Source: Corynebacterium atrinae
GTDB lineage: Bacteria > Actinomycetota > Actinomycetes > Mycobacteriales > Mycobacteriaceae
NCBI RefSeq assembly: GCF_030408455.1
Contig: NZ_CP046977.1
Coordinates: forward strand, 1,612,001-1,676,000
Length of the DNA stretch: 64,000 bases
Reading direction: 5' to 3'
Below are positions 40,295 to 50,222 of the stretch, in pieces (position 1 is the stretch's first letter; the number at the start of each line of letters is the position of its first letter). A program made the position numbers and the translations under genes. A model generated the notes under the pieces. It had not been told where the DNA came from. It did not search any database and saw nothing but the letters and a program-made list of their open reading frames with translations.

Positions 40295-41458
40295 TTAACT
40301 ATCGACGATCGCGTTGGCCCGCCCGCGAGCCTCTCGTTCTACCGCGAGGATGTCATCGACCGTTGACGGTACACCGTCTGCAAAGCTGTCCGCGTCCGCC
40401 AACACTTCCGCCACGGTGTCCACAATCTGCGGGAAGCGGATCCGCCCCGCCAGGAAAGCAGCCGCGGCCTCCTCGTTGGCGGCGTTGTACACCGCCGGGA
40501 ACATCCCCCGTCGCGTGGCGACGTCCCGGGCAAGCTGGACGGCGGGGAACGCGGCGTCGTCAAGCGGTTCAAAGGTCCAGGCATGCGCCTGCGTGAAATC
40601 GAGCGCCGGCTGCGCGCCGGCGACGCGGCGCGGCCAATCCAGCGCATGGGCGATGGGCAGCTTCATCGACGGCGGGGAGGCTTGCGCGATGGTGCCACCA
40701 TCGACGAAGGTGACGGCGGAATGGATGATCGACTGGGGGTGCACCGTGACGTCGATACGCTCCGCCGGCATCCCAAACAGCAACGTCGCCTCGATGAGCT
40801 CTAAGCCTTTATTCACCAACGTCGCAGAGTTCAGCGTATTCATCTGCCCCATCGACCACGTCGGATGCGCAGCCGCCTGCTCCGGGGTCACATCCCACAT
40901 CTGCTCCCGTGTCCAACCCCGGAAGGGTCCACCGCTAGCGGTGAGAACCAGGCGGGCAACTTCCTCGCTGCTCCCCGAACGCAAACACTGCGCCATTGCC
41001 GAATGCTCCGAATCAACCGGAACAATCTGCCCCGGCCTCGCCAAACCCATGACCAGGTCACCGCCAGCCACGAGGGATTCCTTATTGGCCAGAGCCAACG
41101 TGGAACCCAGCTCGATCGTGGCCAACGTCGACGCCAGCCCCAAAGATCCAACCAGAGCATTGAGAACCGTATCTGCCTCGATATCTCGAACCAGCTGATC
41201 AGCCCGCGGCACAACCGCCCCGCCAAGCTCCCGCGCGACAACCTCCGCAGCCTTCGGCTGGGCGACGCAGACCTGACTCGGCCCCAACTTCAATGCCCGC
41301 GCCTGAGCGACGACCAGAGCAGGATCGGAACCTCCCGCAGCGATGCCGACCACCTCGAATAAGTCAGGATTGTCGGCGATGACCTCTAAGGCTTGGGTAC
41401 CGATCGACCCCGTCGAACCGAGGATGAGAATGCGCTTAGGCCGCTTGGGTGTAGTCAC
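40295..41458 (-). CDS. dxr: 1-deoxy-D-xylulose-5-phosphate reductoisomerase
   Basis: NADPH enzyme of 387 aa that makes MEP from DXP, the second step of the pathway that ispG later completes. The nucleotide-binding motif is [18 protein letters not shown] at the N-terminus; catalytic [11 protein letters not shown] and PVDSEHSA are present, as is [11 protein letters not shown]. The open frame runs upstream, but family sequences start [11 protein letters not shown], so the GTG at 41458 is used. The extra residues would be AT-poor promoter-region translation. Confidence 0.93.
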   Translation of the reverse strand: MTTPKRPKRILILGSTGSIGTQALEVIADNPDLFEVVGIAAGGSDPALVVAQARALKLGPSQVCVAQPKAAEVVARELGGAVVPRADQLVRDIEADTVLNALVGSLGLASTLATIELGSTLALANKESLVAGGDLVMGLARPGQIVPVDSEHSAMAQCLRSGSSEEVARLVLTASGGPFRGWTREQMWDVTPEQAAAHPTWSMGQMNTLNSATLVNKGLELIEATLLFGMPAERIDVTVHPQSIIHSAVTFVDGGTIAQASPPSMKLPIAHALDWPRRVAGAQPALDFTQAHAWTFEPLDDAAFPAVQLARDVATRRGMFPAVYNAANEEAAAAFLAGRIRFPQIVDTVAEVLADADSFADGVPSTVDDILAVEREARGRANAIVDS

Positions 41459-41623
41459 ACCACCTATTGTTTCACCCCACGGGGGCAACCCCAAGTGTGA
41501 CCCCGCTACTGCTGGGGGTGTTTTGTCGCAACGGCCAGTCGAGTATGCAAAGATATTGGACAAGTACCTGAGAAAAGTTCAGCATGCCAACATTTAGGCG
41601 TGCTCTTGAGAAGGAGAAGGAAC

Positions 41624-42049
41624 GTGGCTGCTTCCCACGAGATCGTGCCAGAGGTTCACAAGGGAACCTCCACCCTGGATGTCCCCTCCGCGGGCCTCGG
41701 TTGGAGCGAGCTCAGCCGCACCACCGTGCAGGTATCTGGATGGATCTCCGTCGCGATCATGCTCGGATACAACTTCGGTAACCACACCGGCCACGTCGAA
41801 ACCATCTGGCTGCTGGCCATTGCCGCCGTTATCGCCCTTGGCCTGCTGATCCACCTCTTCGAGCCTAAGCTCTCCCAGGTCCGCACCGTCACCGGCCACA
41901 ACAAGGCCGCTAACCACGTGGAGCCGGACTGGAACTACGACCAGGCCACCCTCTCCGGCAGCTACTCTCAGCTGTCTGACTCCGAATTGCGCGCCCTCAA
42001 CATCGAGCCCTCCCGCGTTGCCCACCTGCGCGAGGTCGAAAAGGCCTAA
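41624..42049 (+). CDS. DUF2631 membrane protein
   Basis: Protein of 141 aa with two central hydrophobic segments (VSGWISVAIMLGYNF and TIWLLAIAAVIALGLLIHLF), flanked by a polar head and a basic, charged tail. DUF2631 is confined to actinobacteria and has no assigned function. The GTG at 41624 follows AAGGAGAAGGAAC, an excellent Shine-Dalgarno, which rules out the upstream ATG at 41600. Divergent from dxr, and followed directly by a strong terminator. Confidence 0.85.
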   Translation: MAASHEIVPEVHKGTSTLDVPSAGLGWSELSRTTVQVSGWISVAIMLGYNFGNHTGHVETIWLLAIAAVIALGLLIHLFEPKLSQVRTVTGHNKAANHVEPDWNYDQATLSGSYSQLSDSELRALNIEPSRVAHLREVEKA

Positions 42050-42064
42050 TTCGCCTTCTATCTG

Positions 42065-42102
42065 ATCGCCCGCCGAAAATTGTCTCGGCGGGCGATTTTT
42101 TT
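42065..42102 (+). terminator. Rho-independent terminator after DUF2631 gene
   Basis: A perfect 12-bp stem, ATCGCCCGCCGA with TCGGCGGGCGAT, closes an 8-nt loop and runs into seven T residues. It is a textbook intrinsic terminator, 15 nt past the stop codon. Confidence 0.92.
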
Positions 42103-42121
42103 GATTCCTGGCAATGGGGTC

Positions 42122-42465
42122 GGTCGGGCTTTGCCCGTCGTTTGGTGTGATCCCGACTATTAGCCGCTGGCCCTGGAGGCGACCTGGGCTTTCACGCCAA
42201 ATCCGGCCCGAAAACGCTGTTCCGGTCGTGATCAGCCCGTCGCGATCACGACTCCTCCCGACATTTAGCCGACCGCCCGGAACCCGACCTGGGCTTTCAC
42301 GCCAAATCCGGCCCGAAAACGCTCTTCCGGTCGTGATCAGCCCGTCGCGATCACGACTCCTCCCGACATCTAGCCACAGCCGCGGCAAGCATGTCGGCCA
42401 TCTGTCCGCGAACTCGCACGAAAACGCCATTCCCGTCGCGAACAGCCCGTCGCGATCAACCGAAC
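42122..42465. repeat. 105-bp tandem repeat array with internal palindromes
   Basis: Units start at 42181, 42286 and 42391. The first two share about 87 bp with only two differences; the third is degenerate, and a partial unit precedes them from about 42122. The period is exactly 105 bp, seen from the core at 42230, 42335 and 42440. Each good unit contains the palindrome GTCGTGATC...GATCACGAC (42225-42252 and 42330-42357), able to form a stem-loop. The array lies between the terminator and the 3' end of the convergent ABC permease. No Shine-Dalgarno or family supports coding. Confidence 0.8.
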
Positions 42466-42467
42466 CC

Positions 42468-43985
42468 TTACTTCACTGTGCGGCGGACCTTGTCGAAAAT
42501 CTCCGGCAGATTCGTGCGCACCCGTTTGACTGACAACGCCGCCGAACCAATCCATAGTGCGACAGGCAGGCCGATGGCGAGAATCGCACCCAGGACAGGA
42601 TTAACAAAGTAGAGGATGAGGCCGCCAGGGAGGGAGGGGATCCAGCCGATGAGGAGGATGGCGAACACGGCGAGGAAGGCCGCCGAAGAGTACCCCGACT
42701 TGTCGTTCCAGGGGTTCGTACCCGGTAATGATGTGGGATATGGGTTGAAGGTGGAGAGGAAAAGGGCGATCGCGGCACCGGAGAACAATAACCCGATGGA
42801 CAGCACCGCGATCTTCCATTCGCCGAGGAACAATGCTCCAACGACGAGCGCAAGTTGGATAGAGGACAGCGGAGTCATGGAGGCTGCGTGACGGGCGATG
42901 ACGAGGGTTCGGGCGTCGACGCCAGTGATGATGTGCGTCCATGTCGCCGGACCGTCAAAGCCGAAGTCATTGACTGCCATCATGGCGGCGCTCAGTGATG
43001 CGACGGCGATGCCCAAGGTGAGGAAAAATGTGTCTCCTCTTAATCCCTGGTAGAGGAAGAAAATGATGACTACTGGCATGGTGACCAGGGAAGAAAGCAG
43101 ACGGGAATCGCGGCGGACGTATCGCATAGCGCGGGAGTAAACGTATGCCCAGGGCTGCTCGGGGAAGCCGGGGAGCAGGATTGTTCCTTTTGACTTGGCG
43201 GTGGCTTCCCCAGTACCGCTTTGGTCGAGGGGCGCAACCATCTGGCTGGCAATCTGACGGGTCCACAGCCAACCACCACCGACCAAGGTGACTATCGCGA
43301 TGCATAGCTGCGCCAGGGCAGCAATCCAGTTGCCTGCTGCAGCGGAAACGACTGCACCGGGGGCGGCTGCTAGCGGCGTCCAGGCCAAAACGGACCCAAG
43401 GAGGTCAAGCCGAATCGTGTCCGGGTTCATACTGTTGAGCATGTTGAAGCCGAGGATGAGGACGATCATGATGAGCGAGCCGTAGATGTTGGCGCGATCT
43501 TGTTTGATACGCCCTCCCCCGCTGCCTACTGCCAGCAGGATGCGGGAAAGCACGATCGTCGTTAGCGCTGCGACGACCATGGATAGAATCCACGGAACCG
43601 CCCACGCACCAGGAAGAATAATGGCGCCGAAGATCGCGGTGGCGAGGCTGCAGATGATGACGAGGATGCCTCGGGAGGACACCAGCGCTGACAGGGCGAA
43701 GCCGGGGACAACTTGTTTGGCCGTCAGCGGCAGCGAAGCCAGCAAGGAGGGGCGGACGGCATCATCACCGGCCGCAAGGACGAGCGATGCTGCCAAGAAG
43801 GCCACCGTGCCGATAGCTGAGATACCGGCAAGCCCGGCCCACTCCCCTTGAGAAAAGAGAAGTATGGAGGCTAGGCCGATGACCGCGTAAACGTACAGCA
43901 ACACGGTCATGATCGCCCCGGAGCGATTCGCTTCGGAGTTCCGGCGGCGCAGGGTGCGCTGGAGGCGGAAGATCAGTTGGGTCAT
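42468..43985 (-). CDS. ABC transporter permease (large ABC-2 type)
   Basis: Membrane protein of 505 aa with about twelve hydrophobic segments, so it may be a fused pair of six-helix halves. The ATG at 43985 overlaps the ATPase stop by 4 nt; the frame continues a few codons further upstream, which is not used. The 3' end abuts the tandem repeat array. Actinobacterial proteins of this layout are exporters of unknown substrate, sometimes annotated as antibiotic transporters. Confidence 0.85.
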   Translation of the reverse strand: MTQLIFRLQRTLRRRNSEANRSGAIMTVLLYVYAVIGLASILLFSQGEWAGLAGISAIGTVAFLAASLVLAAGDDAVRPSLLASLPLTAKQVVPGFALSALVSSRGILVIICSLATAIFGAIILPGAWAVPWILSMVVAALTTIVLSRILLAVGSGGGRIKQDRANIYGSLIMIVLILGFNMLNSMNPDTIRLDLLGSVLAWTPLAAAPGAVVSAAAGNWIAALAQLCIAIVTLVGGGWLWTRQIASQMVAPLDQSGTGEATAKSKGTILLPGFPEQPWAYVYSRAMRYVRRDSRLLSSLVTMPVVIIFFLYQGLRGDTFFLTLGIAVASLSAAMMAVNDFGFDGPATWTHIITGVDARTLVIARHAASMTPLSSIQLALVVGALFLGEWKIAVLSIGLLFSGAAIALFLSTFNPYPTSLPGTNPWNDKSGYSSAAFLAVFAILLIGWIPSLPGGLILYFVNPVLGAILAIGLPVALWIGSAALSVKRVRTNLPEIFDKVRRTVK

Positions 43986-44740
43986 GAGCGGTTCAACCAA
44001 TCAAGCGAGCCCTCCTGCAAGGCGGCGCCACCTACCTCATCGATGAAGACATCGACGAGGCTGCGACCTTGGCGGACCTCATCCACATGACCGGCCACGG
44101 CCACCTGGCCGTGGTTGATGATCGCGACGTGATCGCACAGACCCTCGACGAGTTCCATGACGTGCGAGGAGAGGATAACGGTGCCACCGCGGGCGGCGAA
44201 ACTCCGCAGGATTTCTTGGATGAGGCGCCCGGAGACGGGGTCGACGGCCTCAAGGGGCTCATCCAGGATGAGCACTTCCGGGCCGTGGAGCAGTGCCCCG
44301 GCCAGCAGGATCTTTTTGGTCATGCCCGCGGAGTAATCGACGATGTACTTATTGCCGGCCTCGGTGAGGCCGAGGGCGTCGAGAAGCTGGGTGGAGCGCT
44401 GCTTGACCTGCACCGGATCCATCCCTCGCAGGCCGCCGAGGTAGCTCAAGTACTCCGGGCCGGAGAGGCGGTCGAAGACGGCGATGCCGTCGACGAGCAG
44501 TCCCATGGCTTCCTTCGCGGGAAGAGGATCGGTCCAGACGTTGTGGCCGCAGATGAAGACCTCGCCGGCGGTCGGGCGTGCCAACCCGGCCGCCATGGTG
44601 ATCATCGTTGTTTTACCGGCACCATTCGGGCCGACGATGCCGTAAATCGATCCGCGAGGAATGTCGAGGTTGAGTCGGTCGACGGCGATATTCTTGCCAA
44701 AGCGTTTGGTCAGGTCACGAGCGAGGAGTGCCGAAGTCAT
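43982..44740 (-). CDS. ABC transporter ATP-binding protein
   Basis: Nucleotide-binding subunit of 252 aa. Walker A is GPNGAGKTT near 38-46, the signature YSAGMTKKILLAGALLHGP replaces the usual LSGGQ, and Walker B is VLILDEPLEAVDP. The unusual signature is shared with the other exporter ATPases of this BcrA/ABC-2 branch. I set the start at ATG 44740 (MTSALLARDLTKRFG), 22 codons inside the longest frame. Forms a two-gene exporter with the following permease. Confidence 0.9.
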   Translation of the reverse strand: MTSALLARDLTKRFGKNIAVDRLNLDIPRGSIYGIVGPNGAGKTTMITMAAGLARPTAGEVFICGHNVWTDPLPAKEAMGLLVDGIAVFDRLSGPEYLSYLGGLRGMDPVQVKQRSTQLLDALGLTEAGNKYIVDYSAGMTKKILLAGALLHGPEVLILDEPLEAVDPVSGRLIQEILRSFAARGGTVILSSHVMELVEGLCDHVAIINHGQVAVAGHVDEVRQGRSLVDVFIDEVGGAALQEGSLDWLNRS

Positions 44741-44759
44741 GCCTCCAACACTAGAACTC

Positions 44760-45857
44760 TTACTTCTCCTCCGCTGCAAGCTGACCGCACGCCGCCGCGA
44801 TTTCATGGCCCTTGGTGTCGCGAACCGTGCAGGTTACTCCCTGGGCAATGACGCGGCGGACGAACTCGTCCTGGCGCTCCCGGGGTGAGGCATCCCACTT
44901 CGAGCCCGGCGTCGGGTTGAGGGGAATGAGGTTGACGTGAACCTTCGGGCCGAGTGCCTTGTGCAGCTTCTTGCCCAACAAATCAGCGCGCCAGCCTTGA
45001 TCGTTGATGTCGCGGATGAGCGCGTATTCGATGGACACGCGGCGGCCAGACTTGTCGGCGTAGTACCGGGCAGCGTCGAGAACCTCATCGACCGAGAAGC
45101 GGTTGTTGATGGGCACGAGCGTGTCACGCAGTTCGTCGTCCGGGGTGTGCAGCGAGACGGCGAGGGTGACTGACATGTCTTCGTCGGCGAGCTTGCGAAT
45201 GGCCGGTGCCAGCCCCACCGTGGACACGACGACGTTACGCTGGGAAATGCCGAAGCCCCGTGGCGAGGGCTCGGTGATCTGCCGGACCGCGGACACCACG
45301 CGCTTGTAGTTGGCTAGCGGCTCACCCATGCCCATGAAGACGATGTTGCTCAGGCGGGAATCTTCCGCTTCCATCGTCGCGGCCGCCGCCCGAACCTGAT
45401 CGACGATCTCACCGGTGGAGAGGTTGCGGTCGAGTCCACCCTGGCCGGTGGCACAGAACGGGCACGCCATACCGCAACCGGCCTGGGAGGAAATGCACAA
45501 CGTCGCGCGGCCCGGGTAGCGCATGAGCACCGACTCCAGCAAGGTGCCGTCGTTGAGGCGCCACAACGACTTCGTCGTGTCACCCTCGTCGGTCTCGATG
45601 CTGCGCACCGGCGTGAGCAGAGTAGGAAACATGTGCTTGGCGACGTCCGCGCGAGCCTGCTCCGGCAGGTCCGTCATCGTCGAAGGATCGGCCTCAAAGC
45701 GGCCGTAGTAATGGCGGGCAATCTGGTCGGCACGGAACTTGGGCAGACCGAGGTCCTTGAGCTGCTCGATGCGCTGCTCAGGGGTGAGGTCGGCAAAATG
45801 GGTCGGCGGCATCCCGCGCTTGGGCGCGGAAAACTGGAGAGCAATCGGTTCAGCCAT
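44760..45857 (-). CDS. rlmN: Dual-specificity rRNA/tRNA adenine C2-methyltransferase RlmN
   Basis: Radical SAM enzyme of 365 aa that methylates A2503 of 23S rRNA and A37 of some tRNAs. The cluster ligands are Cys128, Cys132 and Cys135 in [12 protein letters not shown]. The SAM-binding [14 protein letters not shown] follows. The catalytic C-terminal Cys lies in [19 protein letters not shown]. The frame opens four codons earlier (MGAI); family sequences support MAEPIALQF at 45857. Confidence 0.94.
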   Translation of the reverse strand: MAEPIALQFSAPKRGMPPTHFADLTPEQRIEQLKDLGLPKFRADQIARHYYGRFEADPSTMTDLPEQARADVAKHMFPTLLTPVRSIETDEGDTTKSLWRLNDGTLLESVLMRYPGRATLCISSQAGCGMACPFCATGQGGLDRNLSTGEIVDQVRAAAATMEAEDSRLSNIVFMGMGEPLANYKRVVSAVRQITEPSPRGFGISQRNVVVSTVGLAPAIRKLADEDMSVTLAVSLHTPDDELRDTLVPINNRFSVDEVLDAARYYADKSGRRVSIEYALIRDINDQGWRADLLGKKLHKALGPKVHVNLIPLNPTPGSKWDASPRERQDEFVRRVIAQGVTCTVRDTKGHEIAAACGQLAAEEK

Positions 45858-45963
45858 AATGGCCCCCATTCTCGCATGCCCCAGCGGGTGTTACCGAATT
45901 GTTGACATGCCACGGGCTCAATATTGTTGGCAAAACATGCGCGCAGAGCGTTGAATACTAGGT

Positions 45964-46362
45964 ATGACTTCTCCGAACCCATCCCGCGACGACTTCTCCG
46001 ACCTGCCTGCCGTGCAGAACGAACCGATGCCCCAGCACCTAGACGAGAACCGGGATGTCTACGCAGAAGAGCCCGCCGTTGTAGACACCACGACGGTAGT
46101 TGCGCCCAAACCCAAGGTAAAGAGTTCGCTGGCGGGCAGCACCTGGGCAGCACTCATCATCGGTGCACTGCTGCTCATCTTGCTGCTCGTGTTCATCTTG
46201 CAAAACCAGCAGTCCATAGAACTCAACCTCTTTGCGTGGAGCTTCAGCTTCCCGGCGGGTATCGGATACTTATTCTCCGCCATCACCGGCGCGCTCATCA
46301 TGGCTCTCGTCGGTGGCGTGCGCATGTTGGAGCTGCGCCGGCAGTTGAAAAAGCGCAGCTAG
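45964..46362 (+). CDS. LapA-like (DUF1049) membrane protein
   Basis: Small membrane protein of 132 aa. A polar, disordered N-terminus (1-55) is followed by two hydrophobic helices (STWAALIIGALLLILLLVFI and GIGYLFSAITGALIMALVGG) and a short basic tail with LRRQLKKR. The linking segment LQNQQSIELNLFAWSFSFP carries the NxxxxxxLF pattern of DUF1049 proteins. Role unknown; E. coli LapA acts in lipopolysaccharide assembly, which does not apply here. Convergent with cdsA. Confidence 0.8.
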   Translation: MTSPNPSRDDFSDLPAVQNEPMPQHLDENRDVYAEEPAVVDTTTVVAPKPKVKSSLAGSTWAALIIGALLLILLLVFILQNQQSIELNLFAWSFSFPAGIGYLFSAITGALIMALVGGVRMLELRRQLKKRS

Positions 46363-46369
46363 CAGCCGT

Positions 46370-47230
46370 TTAGGCTACGAGCACTCCCAGCACCAGCCAC
46401 GTCACCATCGCCGAGGGCAACATGCCGTCGAGGCGGTCCATGAGGCCGCCGTGGCCGGGCAACAAATTCGACATATCTTTAATGCCCAGTTCGCGCTTGA
46501 ACTGGGATTCCACCAGGTCGCCCAATGTGGCGCAGAAGACGAGCCCAACGCCCATGATGGCGCCCATCCACCAGTCGTGGCCCAGCAAGAAATGCACGGT
46601 GAGCGCGCCGGTGACCGTGCCAAAGATGACGGAACCGGCGAATCCTTCCCACGACTTCTTGGGGCTCACGGCCGGGGCCATGGGGTGCGAGCCGAACATC
46701 ACGCCGGCGATGAAGCCACCAGTGTCGGAGGCAATGACGCACAGCATGAAGGTGATGATGTAGGCCCACCCCGGTACACCGTCCGCCGAGAACAGCGAGA
46801 GCATGGCCGCGAATGAGGCGAACAGCGGGATCCAGGTGAGCACGAAAATCGCCACCGAGACGTCCCGCAAATAATGCTGTGGCGGGGTGTTGCGGCCGTG
46901 GTAAAACAACCGGCCGAACATCATAATAAGTACCGCCATGACGTAAGCGGCGACCAGCCCCTTCGTCTGGAACGGCCACGACAACCACACCATCGCTTGC
47001 CCCAGGATGATCATGGTCCAGCGGGGCACATGATAGGAGTGCTCGCGCAGCCGGGTGACCACTTCCCACGTCGCTACGGCCACGGCCGCGGCGACCAATG
47101 GGTACCAGCCCTTCGGACCCAGCCAGACGGCGATGAGGACGAGGGCGCCGAGGAACAAGCTGACGCCAATGGCGGCCGGTAGATTACGGCCAGCGGAGTT
47201 CTTCGGCCTAATCAGCCGCTGGTCTCCCAC
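46370..47230 (-). CDS. cdsA: Phosphatidate cytidylyltransferase
   Basis: Integral membrane enzyme of 286 aa that makes CDP-diacylglycerol, the precursor of all phospholipids including phosphatidylinositol mannosides. Eight or so hydrophobic segments are seen. The C-terminal signature region runs DTGGFIAGVMFG, SPKKSWEGFAGSVIFG and LGDLVESQFKRELGIKD, ending near LPGHGGLMDRLDG. It follows frr in the pyrH-frr-cdsA order that is common in bacteria. Full length. Confidence 0.94.
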   Translation of the reverse strand: MGDQRLIRPKNSAGRNLPAAIGVSLFLGALVLIAVWLGPKGWYPLVAAAVAVATWEVVTRLREHSYHVPRWTMIILGQAMVWLSWPFQTKGLVAAYVMAVLIMMFGRLFYHGRNTPPQHYLRDVSVAIFVLTWIPLFASFAAMLSLFSADGVPGWAYIITFMLCVIASDTGGFIAGVMFGSHPMAPAVSPKKSWEGFAGSVIFGTVTGALTVHFLLGHDWWMGAIMGVGLVFCATLGDLVESQFKRELGIKDMSNLLPGHGGLMDRLDGMLPSAMVTWLVLGVLVA

Positions 47231-47298
47231 CGGGAGCCTCCTGGAGTGGTTTCGGGGACGAGGGAATGGACGTGGTCTTCGGCGCAGAGAACAGGAGG

Positions 47299-47856
47299 CT
47301 AGACCTCCATCAACTCGGCTTCCTTCTTGGTCACCACATCATCGATCTGCTCAACGTAGGACTTGGTGACCTTGTCCAGCTCCTTCTCCGCTGCCTGAAC
47401 CTCGTCCTCACCTGCGTCACCGTCTTTTTGCAGCTTCTTCAGCTGTTCCATGCCCTTGCGACGGATGTTGCGAATGGCGATCTTTCCGTCTTCGCCCTTC
47501 GCCTTGGCCACCTTCACCAGATCACGGCGGCGTTCCTCGGTCAGTTGCGGGATAGTAACGCGCAGGACCTGGCCATCATTTGTGGGGTTAACGCCGAGAT
47601 CAGAGTTGCGGATAGCGTTCTCGATCTCTCCCATGGAGCTCATCTCGTAGGGCTTGATCAGCAGCATGCGCGGCTCTGGCACGGAAATGGAGGCCATCTG
47701 CGTGATGGGGGTGGGAGCGCCGTAGTAGTCAGCGATCACGCCGTTGAACATCGCGGGGTTGGCGCGGCCCGTGCGAATGGTCATCAGATCTTCGCGGGTG
47801 TGCTCGACCGTGTTGGTCATGCGGTCCTCGGACTCGAGGAGAATGTCATCGATCAT
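47299..47856 (-). CDS. frr: Ribosome recycling factor
   Basis: Translation factor (185 aa) that with EF-G splits post-termination ribosomes. The family core [20 protein letters not shown] is near 21-40. The C-terminal helices ([20 protein letters not shown]) are intact. A TTG two codons upstream could also start; I use the ATG at 47856 because AAAGG lies 9-10 nt before it and relatives start MID. Sits between pyrH and cdsA. Confidence 0.95.
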   Translation of the reverse strand: MIDDILLESEDRMTNTVEHTREDLMTIRTGRANPAMFNGVIADYYGAPTPITQMASISVPEPRMLLIKPYEMSSMGEIENAIRNSDLGVNPTNDGQVLRVTIPQLTEERRRDLVKVAKAKGEDGKIAIRNIRRKGMEQLKKLQKDGDAGEDEVQAAEKELDKVTKSYVEQIDDVVTKKEAELMEV

Positions 47857-47911
47857 CTGCAAGGCACCTTTCTAAATAGTTTTGTCTGCATTAATCTACC
47901 AGGTCAGGCAC

Positions 47912-48643
47912 TTAGGACTTGACCAGAGTGCCGATCTGCTCGCCAGCCACCGCTCGGGCAATGTTGCCCTCGGTGAGCAGGTTGAACACCAAGATCGGCA
48001 TGTCGTTGTCCATGCAGAGGGAGAAGGCGGTGGCATCGGCGACCTTGAGGCCCTTTTCGATGACCTCCCGGGGAGAGATTTCGTGGAACAGCTCCGCGTC
48101 GGGGTTCGTGCGAGGATCATCGGAGTACACCCCGTCCACGCCCTTGGCCAGGAAGAGGACATCGCAGCCGATTTCCAGGGCTCGCTGCGCGGCCGTGGTG
48201 TCGGTAGAGAAGTATGGCATGCCCATGCCTGCGCCGAAGATGACCACGCGGCCCTTTTCCAAGTGGCGCTCGGCGCGTAGCGGAAGGTAAGGCTCGGCGA
48301 CCTGGGCCATGTTGATGGCGGTCTGGACTCGGCAATCGACGCCCTGCTGCTGGAGGAAGTCTTGCAGCGCGAGGCAGTTCATCACCGTGCCCAGCATGCC
48401 CATGTAGTCTGAGCGGGCGCGATCCATGCCGCGCTGCTGCAGCTGAGCGCCGCGGAAGAAGTTGCCGCCGCCGATGACCACGGCGATCTCGGCGCCCGTG
48501 CGGGCGACTTCGGCGATCTGGCGGGCGACGTTTTCCACCACGTCGGGGTCGATTCCGACGTTGCCACCTCCGAACATCTCACCCCCCAGCTTCAGCATCA
48601 CTCGTTTGAAGCCTTGACTCCGGGGGCTGTCAGCGGTGGTCAC
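47912..48643 (-). CDS. pyrH: UMP kinase
   Basis: Amino-acid-kinase-fold enzyme of 243 aa that makes UDP for pyrimidine synthesis. The N-terminal motif is [14 protein letters not shown], then [28 protein letters not shown] and the phosphate-binding [15 protein letters not shown]. The start is GTG at 48643 with GGAGAC upstream. First gene of the pyrH-frr-cdsA operon. Upstream on the other strand lies the broken TetR gene. Confidence 0.95.
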   Translation of the reverse strand: MTTADSPRSQGFKRVMLKLGGEMFGGGNVGIDPDVVENVARQIAEVARTGAEIAVVIGGGNFFRGAQLQQRGMDRARSDYMGMLGTVMNCLALQDFLQQQGVDCRVQTAINMAQVAEPYLPLRAERHLEKGRVVIFGAGMGMPYFSTDTTAAQRALEIGCDVLFLAKGVDGVYSDDPRTNPDAELFHEISPREVIEKGLKVADATAFSLCMDNDMPILVFNLLTEGNIARAVAGEQIGTLVKS

Positions 48644-48774
48644 CGTTAGGTCTCCTTGTGGGTCGGGTTAACAGATTAAATCCATCCTACATTCTCCCAC
48701 GACAGTCCCCGTTGCCCGAGATTCACCCAAAGTTGACACCACATGGAACAGCAGCGCCACGTGTCGGAGGGCCC

Positions 48775-49227
48775 GGTCAAGTCTTCTCGATCGCCGATGA
48801 GGGACGCCCAGCATGGATGATCAACGCTGCCTTGAAGCTGGGGCTGGACACTTTTACCCTCGGCGGCATCGCCGCCTTGCGCGCTGACCTCGTCGAGCTA
48901 GCTCTCATTCGAGTCGCCGCTTCGCTGGTCCCACCCCCCAACCACCTGACATGGCAGGAACAGCTGCGCATCTATGTCGAATCAATGTGGGGAACGTTGG
49001 AGAATCACCCCGGCATTGACTGCATCATCATGGACTATCTCGGTGCCCCGGCAGCGTGGAGCGCCTAGATTTCGTGATCGACTTTCTCGGCGACACGGTG
49101 ATGGCGACGCACTTGTCCATTGTTGCCATGCGTCGCGAGGTATCCCCGGGCCGCTCTGGCTTGGAACAAGCACGGGCAAAACTTAGGGATGAGGCCACAG
49201 CCAGTGGTCGCAACACCCGCATTGCAG
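48775..49227 (+). pseudogene. Degraded TetR-family regulator
   Basis: The plus strand between pyrH and tsf encodes pieces of a TetR protein. RPAWMINAALKLGLDTFTL and GGIAALRADLVELAL match the first helices, but about 15 residues of the helix-turn-helix are missing where the recognition helix should be. The ligand-domain pattern HLTWQEQLRIYVESM and LENHPGIDCIIMDYLGAP is intact. The frame then stops at 49066-49068, and a shifted frame continues with LDFVIDFLGDTVMATHLSI. No credible start or Shine-Dalgarno precedes it. Edges are approximate. Confidence 0.55.
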
Positions 49228-49231
49228 AAAA

Positions 49232-49260
49232 CGACCGCCGTGCGCGGGGCACGGCGGTCG
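49232..49260 (-). terminator. Terminator of the rpsB-tsf transcript
   Basis: A perfect 12-bp stem (CGACCGCCGTGC with GCACGGCGGTCG, 5-nt loop) lies 19 nt past the tsf stop on the minus strand and is followed by TTTT. A typical intrinsic terminator. Confidence 0.88.
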
Positions 49261-49278
49261 TCGATAAGCAGGGGCCGA

Positions 49279-50106
49279 TTAGGCCTGGCCAACCTCGAAG
49301 CGCTTGAACGCGGTCAGGGTGACGCCAGCTTCATCCATGAGCTGCTTGACGTTCTTCTTGGAGTCGGCGACGGAGGCCTGCTCCAGCAGGACGACGTCCT
49401 TGTAGAAGCCGCCCAAGCGACCCTCAACGATCTTCGGGATAGCCTGCTCCGGCTTGCCCTCCTCACGAGTGATCTGCTCGGCGATGGAACGCTCCTTCTC
49501 CACGATCTCCGCAGGGATCTCCTCGCGGGTCAGGTAGCCAGCCTTGAGAGCGGCGACCTGCATAGCAGCGGCCTTTGCAGCTGCCTCGGCCTCTGCACCC
49601 TCACCGGTGTAGGCGACGAGCACACCGACGGACGGCGGCAGATCAGCAGAGCGGTGGTGCAGGTAGACGGCAACCTTGTCGCCGTCGATGGTGGCGGCGC
49701 GACGAAGCTCAAGCTTCTCGCCGATCTTCGCAGACAGAGCCTGCAGGACGTCTGCGGCAGTCTGGCCATCGACATCAGCGGCAGCGAGCTCTTCGGGAGT
49801 ATTAGCCTTGGCCTTAGCAGCGCCCTCGGCGATCTTGGCGGAAACTTCCTTGAACTCGGCATTCTTAGCCACGAAGTCGGTCTCCGAGTTGATCTCCACC
49901 ATGGTGTTGCCGGAAACGGCAATCAGGCCCTCGGTGGCGTTGCGCTCAGCACGCTTGCCCACGTCCTTGGCACCCTTGATGCGGAGCAGCTCGACAGCCT
50001 TGTCGAAGTCACCATTGGCTTCTTCCAGGGCCTTCTTGCAGGCCACCATGCCAGCGCCGGTGATTTCGCGGATCTTCTTGACGTCTGCTGCAGTGTAGTT
50101 CGCCAT
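49279..50106 (-). CDS. tsf: Elongation factor Ts
   Basis: Guanine-nucleotide exchange factor (275 aa) for EF-Tu. The N-terminal UBA-like motif is [20 protein letters not shown] with [19 protein letters not shown], and the core carries the TDFVAKN motif within [11 protein letters not shown]. The frame extends 14 codons upstream; family start MANYTAADV with GGAGGATCG upstream sets 50106. Downstream of rpsB with a hairpin in the gap. Confidence 0.96.
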   Translation of the reverse strand: MANYTAADVKKIREITGAGMVACKKALEEANGDFDKAVELLRIKGAKDVGKRAERNATEGLIAVSGNTMVEINSETDFVAKNAEFKEVSAKIAEGAAKAKANTPEELAAADVDGQTAADVLQALSAKIGEKLELRRAATIDGDKVAVYLHHRSADLPPSVGVLVAYTGEGAEAEAAAKAAAMQVAALKAGYLTREEIPAEIVEKERSIAEQITREEGKPEQAIPKIVEGRLGGFYKDVVLLEQASVADSKKNVKQLMDEAGVTLTAFKRFEVGQA

Positions 50107-50169
50107 AGTTCGGGCGATCCTCCTCTTGTAGGAAAAGTATTCGTTCAACGAGCGTACTCGATAGAAAAA

Positions 50170-50201
50170 GCCCCCGCCGCGCTTACACGACGGACGGGGG
50201 C
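50170..50201 (-). terminator. Intercistronic hairpin between rpsB and tsf
   Basis: GCCCCCG and CGGGGGC arms with imperfect inner pairing form a strong stem, followed on the minus strand by TTTTTC. It looks like an intrinsic terminator or attenuator that lets only part of the rpsB transcript continue into tsf. Confidence 0.7.
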
Positions 50202-50222
50202 CTGAGAAAGTCTCAGTTGAGA

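Noticed and set aside
42122-42465. CRISPR array
   Set aside because: Units are 105 bp and adjacent without unique spacers, so this is a tandem repeat, not a CRISPR.
42114-42533. A 139-codon frame through the tandem repeats
   Set aside because: Open only because the repeat period (105) is divisible by three; it has no Shine-Dalgarno and overlaps the permease's 3' end.
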